Source: Neocallimastix lanati (nom. inval.) (taxonomy: Eukaryota; Neocallimastigomycota; Neocallimastigomycetes; Neocallimastigales; Neocallimastigaceae). Taken from it: 48,473 bases of DNA. Positions 40,433 to 48,473 of the stretch are shown one piece after another. Each line of letters opens with the position of its first letter. Positions within the stretch are counted from its first letter, which is position 1. The translations under genes were made by a program, and so were the position numbers. The stretch is from contig JACVTC010000316.1 in assembly GCA_016946835.1 (NCBI GenBank), forward strand, positions 1 through 48,473, read 5' to 3'. The notes beneath the pieces are model-generated. The model was given only the letters and a program-made list of their open reading frames with translations. It made no database searches and had not been told where the DNA came from.

Positions 40433-41023
40433 TTAATTAAAATAATATTTTTCTTTTAATTCTTTAGAAAGAATATTTTTATCTACCGATACATTATTAT
40501 GTAATATTTCAATGATTTCACGTTTACTATATTTATTTTCTTCTGCATAAGTGATAATATACTCTTTTCCATCCATATTTAAAGGAAAAACAAAGAAATG
40601 ATAATGTTCAAGAGATTTTGGTAATTGTACATCCATTTTTATATCATTTTGGGAAACTTCAATAGCATTTTGAATAAATGGTGAAAATACAATAGAAGAA
40701 TTTTTACTTTCCTTTCCGAGATTTGTATTTTCGTTTTTAGATGGTAATTTATAACAAAATGTATTGTTTAATTTATGACTTATTCGTGGTTTTATTGATT
40801 TAATGATTTCCGAAGGAATTTTATCGTTATTTTCTTGACTACTTAAATCATAAATTAATTCGATACTATTTGTTAGTTTTCTAACTGTAAAAGATTTATC
40901 CTTATTATCTATTTTAACTTGATTTGAAATAGTATTGAATACAATGTCAATAGCATCAATAATTACATTACGACGTAATTCATCATATCTTTTTTGAGAT
41001 AAATTTTTAACCACCTCAGACAT
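40433..41023 (-). CDS. Orphan 196-aa protein
   Basis: A complete frame of balanced composition, with no signal peptide or membrane helix. The N-terminus (residues 1-45) is probably helical and charged; the C-terminal half has beta-like stretches (HYHFFVFPLNMDGKEYIITYA) and a helical end (KREIIEILHNN). It was compared in mind with the small RNA polymerase subunits (Rpb5, Rpb6, Rpb7) and no signature was found. It neighbours the D5 helicase on the same strand, so a replication or transcription accessory role is likely by context only. Confidence 0.65.
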   Translation of the reverse strand: MSEVVKNLSQKRYDELRRNVIIDAIDIVFNTISNQVKIDNKDKSFTVRKLTNSIELIYDLSSQENNDKIPSEIIKSIKPRISHKLNNTFCYKLPSKNENTNLGKESKNSSIVFSPFIQNAIEVSQNDIKMDVQLPKSLEHYHFFVFPLNMDGKEYIITYAEENKYSKREIIEILHNNVSVDKNILSKELKEKYYFN

Positions 41024-41614
41024 TTTTATTTTTATTTTTTTTTATCCTTTAATAAAAAAAATATAGTTTGACTTTATATTTTAATGAATAATAAATCAAT
41101 TGTTTTATTAAATTTATTTTGTCTTTATATCAATTAATAAAAATCAATTGTTTCATTAAAATTTACTAATGTTGTTATAACCATTTTTATTTCTTTTTTT
41201 TGAAAAATAAAATTAGTGTTTTCTAATAAAAAATGTACATAAATAAAATTTATTTATTTACTATCCTGTTTTAAGTAAATTATTGTATTTTATTATAATC
41301 AAGGATATTTGAAATGAATATTAAATATAAATTTAAAATTTTTATTTTTTTATTCGGATTTTGTAATATGGTAAATTAAATCTTTATTATAATATACTAA
41401 ACTATAATTTATTATATGATATAATATTGTTTAGTAATCTATAATGTTTGAAATATTAAGATATTTAAAATGATAAAAGAAAATTTTATATAATATCAAA
41501 AATTATATAGCGATATAACGATAAAAACAAAACCTATTTGAATATATATATCTATAAGAAAAGGAATTCTATATAAAAAATTTTTTTATATTTTAAAAAT
41601 TTTCATAATCAGTA
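41024..41614. other. Divergent intergenic region
   Basis: Between the starts of the 196-aa (-) and 151-aa (+) genes. The words TCAATTGTTTTATTAAA and TCAATTGTTTCATTAAA recur at about 41096 and 41144, a short imperfect direct repeat. No gene or known promoter motif. Confidence 0.5.
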
Positions 41615-42070
41615 ATGTTTAAAGATAAAAATAAGAATATAATAAACCAAGTGAAAGGAAAGAGTTATAATTCTCAGCAAACATTAATTCAAAAAATAAA
41701 ACATAATTTAAGTAATAGTGTTACAGGAACGTTTAGTAATACTGTATTTATATCCGATTTTATTGAATTTTTAAATCTTCATATATTCAATAGGAAGTTT
41801 AATGAGATAATCGAAAAAAGATTTACCAAATTAAATATACCTATGTTATATATGATCTTCATAATTAGAAAATATTATTTCCAAAATTTTTCAGAAAACT
41901 TTGTATCAAATGAAAAACAGATAGAAATAGTTAAAAATTTATTAAAAGATTTTATTAAAGAATATAATAATAATTATGAAGATTATTATATGGATGTACA
42001 ACGCTATAACATTACTTATAATATAATTGTATACGATAATTTCATTATTGATTTTGATACAGAACGATAA
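41615..42070 (+). CDS. Orphan 151-aa protein
   Basis: A short frame rich in Asn, Ile, Lys, Tyr and Phe. The start is basic (MFKDKNKNIINQVKGK), followed by probable helices (DFIEFLNLHIFNRKFNEIIE; LYMIFIIRKYYF) and an acidic end (IIDFDTER). No family recognised. It lies 171 bp upstream of the DNA polymerase gene on the same strand and could share its expression. Composition close to the AT background lowers confidence, but the frame is longer than the surrounding random ones. Confidence 0.5.
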   Translation: MFKDKNKNIINQVKGKSYNSQQTLIQKIKHNLSNSVTGTFSNTVFISDFIEFLNLHIFNRKFNEIIEKRFTKLNIPMLYMIFIIRKYYFQNFSENFVSNEKQIEIVKNLLKDFIKEYNNNYEDYYMDVQRYNITYNIIVYDNFIIDFDTER

Positions 42071-42241
42071 AAAATAAAGAGATAATAATTATCTCCGCTT
42101 TTTCAAAGAATATTTAAAATTCAAAAAAAAATTACAAATCTATATTATCTATATAGATTGGTATTAGTAGTTAATATAAGAAAATATTTAACTCTAACAT
42201 ATATATGTATAATTTTTTAATATTTTTAAAATAAAAAACAA

Positions 42242-45061
42242 ATGAATAAAATAATATTCATTTATAATTGGGAATTGCTAATAAAAAACAATTCCCCAGT
42301 TATTATAGGATTTGGATATAGTAATATTAGAAATGACAAAGTATCAATTATTATAGATAATTATCCTTTATACAAATTTTCACAATATCGTGATTTCAAA
42401 TTCAATGGCAATTCAAGAAACAATAAAGAAGTACTTTCAAGAAAACTTTTAAGACATTATTTAGAAGGTAATAAAATTATCTTTAAAGTCATGTTCCCTA
42501 ATTATTCCGAATATTCTTCTTATTATTCGTCAATATTAAATGTGGATATAATTTCAGCGTTTCTGGCTGAATGTAATTTAAATACAATAGGATGGATAGA
42601 AATGGAGCACTGGGAGTTAAATTCCAAAGAGAAGTATACTACCTTTGATGAAGAGTATATCGTTCAATATAAAAATATAAAATCTGTTGAAATTAATAGC
42701 TATCCATCTCCTTCTATTTTATCTTTTGATATTGAATGTATGTCTCATGATTTCGAATCATTTCCTAATCGATATATATTTGAAGATTATATATCAACTA
42801 TTAGCCTTGTATTTAATCATGAAAACGAAAAAAAATGTATTGCCATATGCGTTAAATTTGATGATGATATTAATGTCATCAATAAAAATGAATTTGAAGA
42901 AATTGATGCAAAATTTTTTCCTTTTTTGGATCTTCAATCGTTTAAAGCTGCATGTATCGAGCAAAGTATCTTTAAAATTGATATGAAAAAATATGAAGCT
43001 CAAAAATTTAACAAAGAGAACAAAAATAATATAGCTAATAAGGTTGAAGATAGCGTAAAAGATAAGGTTGAAGAGAACACTGAAGATAATGTTGAAATTG
43101 ATGTTGAAAATAATATAGAAAGTAAAGTTGAATGTAATGTTGAAAGTAATGTTGAAAGCAATGTTAAAAATAATGAAGAAAAGCTTGTAGAGGATAATGT
43201 TGAAGATAATGCTGAAAATAAGGATAAAAATAATGTTGAAAACGATGTTCCAGAGATTATTGAAAATAATATTAGAAATCATGATTTAGAAAAAGTTGCT
43301 AAAAAATTTAAAGAAAATCACGAAAAATTGGATAGAATAATTCGCAAGTTAAAGAGTAGTGATGAAACTTTAAATTTTAGAAATAAGAATTTAATTATTC
43401 AAACCAATAAAAATATTTGTAATCCTAATCAATCTAATAATACATATAATTCAGAGGTAAATGAAAGATTTAATAAATTCAAAAATATTTTAATAAAGAA
43501 AAGAAGTTATGATGAAGGGATTGTTAATCGATTTAATAGGTTAAGTAATATTTTAAATGCAAATTATAGTGATGATGGTCATAGTAGAATTGATAAGTTT
43601 AAAAATATTTTAAATAAAATTGAGAAAGACACGGATCTTCCTATGAACAAGAAAGTTAAAAATCAATATGAAAACTTTGAGAAAATAGAAGATTTCATAA
43701 AACGAATGGAAGATAATAAAAAGAATAAAAATAATAAAGATTTAGATGAAAGTAAAAATAATGATGAACAATTTGAATATGAAATGATCTATGTATCTAC
43801 GGAATATGAACTATTGTGTGAATTTTTTAAGCAAATAAGTAAATTTGATCCCGATATAATTATTGGATTTAACACTTTTGGATTTGATTATAAGTATTTA
43901 GCACAAAGAGCAGGTATGTATTTGAGCATTGATACGAAGGAGACACCATTCTCTGCTAGTCGAATTTTAAATAAACCTTCCCAATTCAATAATTTAATGG
44001 GCGATGAAGTGGAATTATATATTCCGGGTCGTATAGCCGTTGATATATATAAGTATGCTAAATCCTTAAATTTACCATCCTCAAATTTAAATTATGTTTC
44101 GGAGCAATTATTAAATAAACATAAAATAGATTTGCCCTATAAAGAAATGTTTTATTTAATCTATGAGAATACGGAAGAATCGTTACATAAAGTGGCAAAA
44201 TACTGTGTTATGGATTCGATATTGACATTGAATATATTTAATGTTTCTCATCAGTGGATTCAACTTTTAGAAGTAGCAAAAATATCAAGAATCCGTATTG
44301 ACGAAGTCTATAAAACGGGCCAGAGTAAAAAATTTTCCAATTTGCTTTACAAATATTCTTACGACAATAATATATGTATTGATTTAGATCAATCCAATAT
44401 TCAAGGGTATAAAGGAGCAACGGTAATTGAACCCAAACCAGGTGTGTATGATTATTGCACTATGCTAGATTTTACAAGTTTATATCCTAGTGTCATCATC
44501 ACTCACAATATATGCTACACCACATTATTAGATAGTTCAACGATTGATAAATATCCCAAAGATTCGTATCACCGAATTGATATTGGTGATAAAGTATATT
44601 ATTACACTAAGAATCATATTGGTATTCTACCACAGATGATGAAAGTGCTTTTATCAGAACGTGTACGATATAAAAATTTAATGAAGGAATCCTCTGGTGC
44701 GGATTATATTATTTACGACAAGCGGCAATATGCATTGAAAATTCAAGCAAACTCAATTTATGGATGTCTTGGATCTAGCTCATTGAAATTCTTAAGATTT
44801 TTACCTGGCGCAGAATGTACCACCGGAATGGGAAGAAATTACTTAAATAAAGCCATAAATATTATTCAAGAAAAAACAAAATTTCATGTCATCTATGGGG
44901 ATACGGATTCCTGCCTAATCGAATATAAAAAAGAGAAGAAAAGTTTTTTTGAAATGTATTATACCAAAATAAAAATAGCAATAAAATCAATAGCAACGAA
45001 AACAACAACAACAATAACAACAACAACAATAACAATAGCAACAATAACAACAACAACATAA
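42242..45061 (+). CDS. Family B DNA polymerase, exonuclease and palm part (frame breaks near the end)
   Basis: Viral replicative DNA polymerase with 3'-5' proofreading. Exo I SFDIECMS (about 161-168), Exo II IIGFNTFGFDYKYLAQRAG (about 540), Exo III YCVMDSILTL (about 655), polymerase motif A DFTSLYPSVI (about 743-752), motif B LKIQANSIYG (about 832-841), and motif C IYGDTDS (884-890) are all present with their catalytic acids. Between Exo I and Exo II lies a low-complexity insertion of nearly 300 residues (about 240-530): Val-Glu-Asn repeats, then three KFKNIL-type repeats. About 25 residues after motif C the frame runs into a Thr/Ile-rich tail and stops. Read one base back, the same DNA encodes an Asn-rich stretch that joins the thumb part at 45094-45783. 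The last ~45 residues of this frame are therefore probably not genuine. Confidence 0.93.
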   Translation: MNKIIFIYNWELLIKNNSPVIIGFGYSNIRNDKVSIIIDNYPLYKFSQYRDFKFNGNSRNNKEVLSRKLLRHYLEGNKIIFKVMFPNYSEYSSYYSSILNVDIISAFLAECNLNTIGWIEMEHWELNSKEKYTTFDEEYIVQYKNIKSVEINSYPSPSILSFDIECMSHDFESFPNRYIFEDYISTISLVFNHENEKKCIAICVKFDDDINVINKNEFEEIDAKFFPFLDLQSFKAACIEQSIFKIDMKKYEAQKFNKENKNNIANKVEDSVKDKVEENTEDNVEIDVENNIESKVECNVESNVESNVKNNEEKLVEDNVEDNAENKDKNNVENDVPEIIENNIRNHDLEKVAKKFKENHEKLDRIIRKLKSSDETLNFRNKNLIIQTNKNICNPNQSNNTYNSEVNERFNKFKNILIKKRSYDEGIVNRFNRLSNILNANYSDDGHSRIDKFKNILNKIEKDTDLPMNKKVKNQYENFEKIEDFIKRMEDNKKNKNNKDLDESKNNDEQFEYEMIYVSTEYELLCEFFKQISKFDPDIIIGFNTFGFDYKYLAQRAGMYLSIDTKETPFSASRILNKPSQFNNLMGDEVELYIPGRIAVDIYKYAKSLNLPSSNLNYVSEQLLNKHKIDLPYKEMFYLIYENTEESLHKVAKYCVMDSILTLNIFNVSHQWIQLLEVAKISRIRIDEVYKTGQSKKFSNLLYKYSYDNNICIDLDQSNIQGYKGATVIEPKPGVYDYCTMLDFTSLYPSVIITHNICYTTLLDSSTIDKYPKDSYHRIDIGDKVYYYTKNHIGILPQMMKVLLSERVRYKNLMKESSGADYIIYDKRQYALKIQANSIYGCLGSSSLKFLRFLPGAECTTGMGRNYLNKAINIIQEKTKFHVIYGDTDSCLIEYKKEKKSFFEMYYTKIKIAIKSIATKTTTTITTTTITIATITTTT
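44990..45060 (+). repeat. AAC/AAT microsatellite at the polymerase frame break
   Basis: About 70 bp of AAC and AAT triplets with two AGC interruptions. It encodes poly-Asn in the thumb-domain frame and Thr/Ile in the palm-domain frame. Confidence 0.9.
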
Positions 45062-45093
45062 TTAATGATAATGAAAATGTTCAAAATAATAAT

Positions 45094-45783
45094 TTGGATC
45101 ATTTTGATACTGATAAATTTGTTAAAGAGTGCAAAGAGGTATCCAATATCGTGACAAATCTACTACCAGAAGGGATGCATCTAAAATATGAAAATACCTT
45201 TTCCCGAATGCTTATTATTTCGAAAAAGAAATACTCTGGAATTTTAGCTGATAAGGATAAACCGACTTTATACATAAAGGGTATAGATCTGATTAAAAAG
45301 AATACGTGTATTTTTATTCGTGATTATTACAAAATATTTTTATATATGATTCTTTATAAGTATCCGAAAAAATTAATAAAAGAAAAAGTCATTAAAATGA
45401 AAAAAGAATTACTAGCTGGTGAAGTTCCTTTTGAAAAATTGATTATGCGTTTATCCATTGGACCAAAATATAAGAATAAATCCTATTACGTATTATTATT
45501 TATAAATAATCATAAAAGGTATAATCTTGATTATAAAGTAGGTGAAAAAATTAACTATGTTATTATAAAAACCACCAATTTTTCTTTTAGTAAAGATTCG
45601 AATTTATTTGGTGATAAAATTATGTCTTTAGATTTGTATAATAACTTAAAGGAAAAAAGTCTTAAAGATAAAAATATTATTGTACCAAAGTTAGATTATA
45701 ATTACTATTATAATCATTATGTAAGAAAAGGTTTAATAAATTTATTAAAATCTTACAGTGAAGAGATCAGCGAACTACTTTAA
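45094..45783 (+). CDS. Family B DNA polymerase, thumb part (separate frame)
   Basis: Continues the polymerase after motif C. ISKKKYSGIL is the conserved KKxY motif near the primer terminus, and LYIKGIDLIKKNTCIF is the following KG-(V/I)-x-x-x-R/K-x-D/N block; the remainder is a thumb-like helical domain ending at 45783. The frame is open from 44953, just after a TGA at 44950-44952, and reads an AAC/AAT microsatellite as poly-Asn before the first Met at 45094. That Met is therefore probably not a true start. The two frames overlap between about 44953 and 45061, and the switch equals one missing base, most likely in the A-runs at 44964-44990. A sequencing slip, a true break or frameshifting could each explain it. 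Confidence 0.85.
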   Translation: MDHFDTDKFVKECKEVSNIVTNLLPEGMHLKYENTFSRMLIISKKKYSGILADKDKPTLYIKGIDLIKKNTCIFIRDYYKIFLYMILYKYPKKLIKEKVIKMKKELLAGEVPFEKLIMRLSIGPKYKNKSYYVLLFINNHKRYNLDYKVGEKINYVIIKTTNFSFSKDSNLFGDKIMSLDLYNNLKEKSLKDKNIIVPKLDYNYYYNHYVRKGLINLLKSYSEEISELL

Positions 45784-46446
45784 AATTTTTAATATAAATA
45801 TAAGTATAAAATTTTTATTCATACTGAGTTATTTTTTATAAAACTTTTAATGATAATTACAATTAATTGTATAAAATAAGATAAAAGCAAAGTGTATAAT
45901 AAAAATTAAAATAAAAAGTACAAGTATAATGTTTTACTTTTCATGAATTTATTTATATTACTGTTATTTAATTTTATTTTTTCATATAGTACAAATTTTA
46001 TATTTTACATAAAATGTTTTAAAAAAAAAAAAAAAAAGACTTTGTCAGCACTATTATATTTTTGTAATTTCATTAGTTCTATTATTATTAAATTTTTATT
46101 ATAGTTTATTATTATTACTTTAATTTACACAATATATATTAATGTATTTAATCTACTCTAATTAATATTTCTTGTTTTAATTTAGTATATTTTTTTAAAA
46201 ATATATTTTAAATTTTTATATATATAATGTAACTAAAATTTATATATCATAATATTAAATAATATATGTAAAGTAGTACATATATTTGTATATATATTTT
46301 TTAAAAAAATAAAATATATATAATTTTAAAATTAAATATATAGATATTAATATAAAAATGTTAACATTATAAATTATTCATTTTTTTTGAAAATAACATT
46401 TGTTAATAATAATATTATAATAATATCCTTTATAAGGAATAATTAT
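45784..46446. other. AT-rich spacer between convergent genes
   Basis: Follows the polymerase stop and the end of the Rpb1 C-terminal gene. Includes an A-run at about 46021-46037 and TA repeats. No gene seen. Confidence 0.6.
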
Positions 46447-47949
46447 TTAAATTTTATCATTGTATATTCCAGTAATAATTTTTGCTGATACGGAAGATAA
46501 ACTATCTTTAACGCCGTATAAAATATTTTCTAAAACGCTATAAGGATCTTCAAAGGACAATTTTGAAATAAATGAGTAATCATCATTTTTCATTCCGAAA
46601 CGTGACATTGGTACGATGGTATTATTCCGACACATGAAGTTAGTAAGTAATTCAATATGTTGATTATTGTAGTACGATTTATCGATATTAGTAATTCGTT
46701 TTAATTGCTCTAGAATATTTTGTTTTCGAGTGTTATGATCAACATATTTTGAAGTACCATAAACGGTATAACGAGAACGATCAAGATCAATATATTGATT
46801 TTCGAAAAGAGGGTCAAGATTTCTTCCGACGACTTCCACGTAAAATTCTTCTTCTCCAAGCATTTTAGAAGTGACAGTTTTTACTCCTTTAGTTCCTGTT
46901 AAAGAAATATCACTTAGTAATTTGATAATTTTTTCATCTTTTATTTTAACATAATTACTATCAAGTATATAGTAATTTTCTTTTTCTTCAAACTTTAAAT
47001 TATTTATTTTAAAATAATCTAATAAGCTATCGTTAGTAATATTTGATTCATTTTTAATTTCGATATGACGTTCTTCATCATTTTTATTTTGGGTATGAAA
47101 ATTTTCTTCATATTGCCATTCATTTTTATTCTGTTCGTTATCACTTAAAACATATTTATCATTGCAGTCATCATCACTTTCCAAGTTTATTACGTTATTA
47201 GGATAATTTTCTTTTACTTTATAAACACATAATATATCTTCTTCAACAACATATTCTACACCATTACTATCTAACCAGTCTAATATTTTTGAAGCTGGGC
47301 TTTTAAATTCAATATAAAGATTCTCAAGATTAAATGAAGAATCCCACTTTCCAAGAATGTTTTTAGAAACTTTTAAATATTGTTTGATAGTTTGGTGTAT
47401 GATGAGAGGATGAAGTCTATGGGCAAAAACACTATGGGAATAAAGATAAAAACGTAAATTAAAACCGTTATAAACCACATCTAATACAATATCTTTTAAA
47501 TTTATATATTTAAAACTATTTAAAATTCTTTCTTTTGAATCTTCATCATAATCGTCTGGTTTTAAATAAAATTCAACTACACTTAACTCTGTTTTATTAT
47601 GAGTTATATTATATAACTCTTTCAAACCATTAATCGTATCATCGCCTGCAAGTTTATGAAAATAACTCAAAGCTGATTGAGTGACCGGTTCTCCAATTGA
47701 CTGAGCCGCTAGAATTCCAACATGAGTATTTGCTGCCACTTTATGTGAATTAATATGATTTATAACTATTTTAACAAATTCATCGGGTTTAAAATTTGGC
47801 GATTTCCTTTTTTGTTCAAGAAATTTTCTAATTTTTTGAAGTAAATTTTTAATGTATACTTGAAAATGAATAATCTCATTAGAAAATGGATTAGATATTT
47901 CATTACAAATATAATTAATGTCTGATTCAGAAAAATATTCTTTAGTCAT
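46447..47949 (-). CDS. RNA polymerase largest subunit, C-terminal part (Rpb1 A''-like)
   Basis: 500 aa supplying the part of Rpb1 missing from the gene at 8412-10571. After about 75 residues of helical lead-in comes HVGILAAQSIGEP (76-88) and the trigger loop TQSALSYFHKLAG (90-102), with the substrate-contacting His at 98. The jaw/cleft region follows, and the C-terminus has SRFGMKNDDYSFISKLSFED, followed by the DPYSVLENIL-type helix that closes the Rpb1 core. An Asp/Asn/Glu-rich insertion occupies about 228-310. No CTD heptads. It starts with its own Met after an untranslatable AT-rich leader and has a clean stop, so this looks like a free-standing gene rather than a torn fragment. Together the two pieces total 1219 aa, so the foot region is much reduced. 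Confidence 0.95.
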   Translation of the reverse strand: MTKEYFSESDINYICNEISNPFSNEIIHFQVYIKNLLQKIRKFLEQKRKSPNFKPDEFVKIVINHINSHKVAANTHVGILAAQSIGEPVTQSALSYFHKLAGDDTINGLKELYNITHNKTELSVVEFYLKPDDYDEDSKERILNSFKYINLKDIVLDVVYNGFNLRFYLYSHSVFAHRLHPLIIHQTIKQYLKVSKNILGKWDSSFNLENLYIEFKSPASKILDWLDSNGVEYVVEEDILCVYKVKENYPNNVINLESDDDCNDKYVLSDNEQNKNEWQYEENFHTQNKNDEERHIEIKNESNITNDSLLDYFKINNLKFEEKENYYILDSNYVKIKDEKIIKLLSDISLTGTKGVKTVTSKMLGEEEFYVEVVGRNLDPLFENQYIDLDRSRYTVYGTSKYVDHNTRKQNILEQLKRITNIDKSYYNNQHIELLTNFMCRNNTIVPMSRFGMKNDDYSFISKLSFEDPYSVLENILYGVKDSLSSVSAKIITGIYNDKI

Positions 47950-48385
47950 TTATTTTTAAATAATTTTATTAATTTTGGTTTATGAAAACGAATATATTAT
48001 TATCATTTTATTTAAGAAATATAAATGTAAATAAAATTTTTACATCTATATAATAAATTTTTTTTGTATATAATTAAATTATTATGTTAAAATTAAAATA
48101 AAGAAAACAATAAATAAATTTAATTCATTACATGGATTAAAGAAATCAATAAAATTAGTTGATTTGATGAGATATTTTTTTTTTTGTTTTAAAAAATATA
48201 AACTAAATATATATATATATACACCATAAATTTTTAAATATATAAATAATAAAAAATCAATATATAAAACATAATTTTTAAATATATAAATAATAAAAAA
48301 TATATATATAAATTATATATAAATATATAAATTTAAACAATAATAATCTATAAATAATGAGTATGTTTCTGAACAAAAACGAAAC
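47950..48385. other. AT-rich spacer with a 27-bp direct repeat
   Basis: Upstream of the Rpb1 C-terminal gene. Holds TA repeats near 48207-48221 and two perfect copies of a 27-bp word (48231-48257 and 48275-48301). No gene. Confidence 0.6.
48231..48301. repeat. 27-bp direct repeat, two copies 44 bp apart
   Basis: TTTTTAAATATATAAATAAT followed by AAAAAAT is present identically at 48231-48257 and 48275-48301. Confidence 0.85.
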
Positions 48386-48472
48386 TTAATATATCATATA
48401 GTCAGAATTATTTTTATTTGGTATAATTATTGAACCATCAATATTTCTATTTAATAATAAATAAGGTTTATT
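48386..48472 (-). CDS. C-terminal end of a gene running off the right edge (partial)
   Basis: The minus strand is open from the window edge for 28 codons to TAA at 48388-48386 and reads KPYLLLNRNIDGSIIIPNK, then NNSDYMIY. The local base composition is less AT-extreme than the spacer beside it, which suggests coding. Too short to identify. Confidence 0.45.
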   Translation of the reverse strand, partial: NKPYLLLNRNIDGSIIIPNKNNSDYMIY

Positions 48473-48473
48473 T

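Noticed and set aside
42794-43282. 162-aa Asn/Ile/Phe-rich minus-strand frame
   Set aside because: Antisense reading of the polymerase Val-Glu-Asn repeats.
42960-43800. Intein in the DNA polymerase
   Set aside because: The extra residues are repeats and lack Hint-domain splicing motifs; insertion is not at a catalytic motif.
44953-45061. Programmed -1 frameshifting or an intron in the polymerase
   Set aside because: No in-phase X-XXY-YYZ heptamer, and no GT...AG pair that would remove only the Asn tract and restore the frame convincingly; a missing base is simpler.
1-48473. Shared promoter motif upstream of viral genes
   Set aside because: Upstream sequences of the core genes were compared by eye; all are A/T-rich and no common word stands out above composition.
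1-48473. CRISPR arrays, insertion sequences or transposase genes
   Set aside because: No regularly spaced repeats with unique spacers and no transposase, integrase or reverse transcriptase motifs were seen in any frame.

Overview
This window looks like a piece of a giant DNA virus genome (phylum Nucleocytoviricota, with asfarvirus/poxvirus-style gene types) in the chromosome of, or closely associated with, a chitin-walled, extremely AT-rich eukaryote. An anaerobic gut fungus (Neocallimastigomycota) is the best guess. The viral assignment rests on directly readable motifs: a D6/D11-type SF2 helicase, both large RNA polymerase subunits (Rpb1 in two pieces), a TFIIS-type zinc ribbon, a trifunctional mRNA capping enzyme, a uracil-DNA glycosylase-fold protein, a D5-type helicase and a family B DNA polymerase. 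The host guess rests on Asn-, Thr- and Ser-rich low-complexity tracts, hevein-like (CBM18) chitin-binding domains, ricin-like and bulb-lectin-like domains, signal peptides with dibasic Kex2-like sites, and a probable GPI-anchored protein. It is an inference; no host housekeeping gene is present.

Layout. (1) About 0.2-10.6 kb, viral: a frameshifted TFIIS-like ribbon, an orphan 283-aa protein, the D6/D11 helicase (-), a zinc-knuckle orphan and the N-terminal part of Rpb1 (-). (2) About 12-29 kb, accessory: three minus-strand genes (a ricin-like/CBM18 lectin, a 1747-aa mosaic lectin, a 483-aa orphan), then three plus-strand secreted or surface proteins (1320, 229 and 178 aa, the last with CBM18). 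This part has wide, nearly pure A/T spacers and one small GC-richer island (29.29-29.41 kb) resembling large-subunit rRNA helices. (3) About 29.8-48 kb, viral: capping enzyme (-), UDG-like protein (-) and Rpb2 (+) diverging from one CATG, D5 helicase (-), two small orphans, DNA polymerase B (+, frameshifted in an Asn microsatellite) and the C-terminal part of Rpb1 (-). A gene fragment runs off the right edge.

How the genes fit together: the viral genes form most of a cytoplasmic replication and transcription kit (polymerase, helicase, UDG-fold protein, RNA polymerase core, elongation factor, capping). No capsid protein, packaging ATPase or late transcription factor is seen here. The lectins could be host genes between two viral blocks, or virus-carried proteins for binding a chitinous wall; the sequence alone does not decide.

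Most notable: Rpb1 is cleanly split between bridge helix and trigger loop, the place where archaeal polymerases are split, with the halves about 36 kb apart; the UDG homologue has Glu in place of the catalytic Asp; UDG and Rpb2 start codons overlap; and the LSU-rRNA-like island. Only two frameshifts were found among the viral genes, and each looks like one missing base. That suggests a young insertion, a live virus, or assembly errors rather than an old relic.
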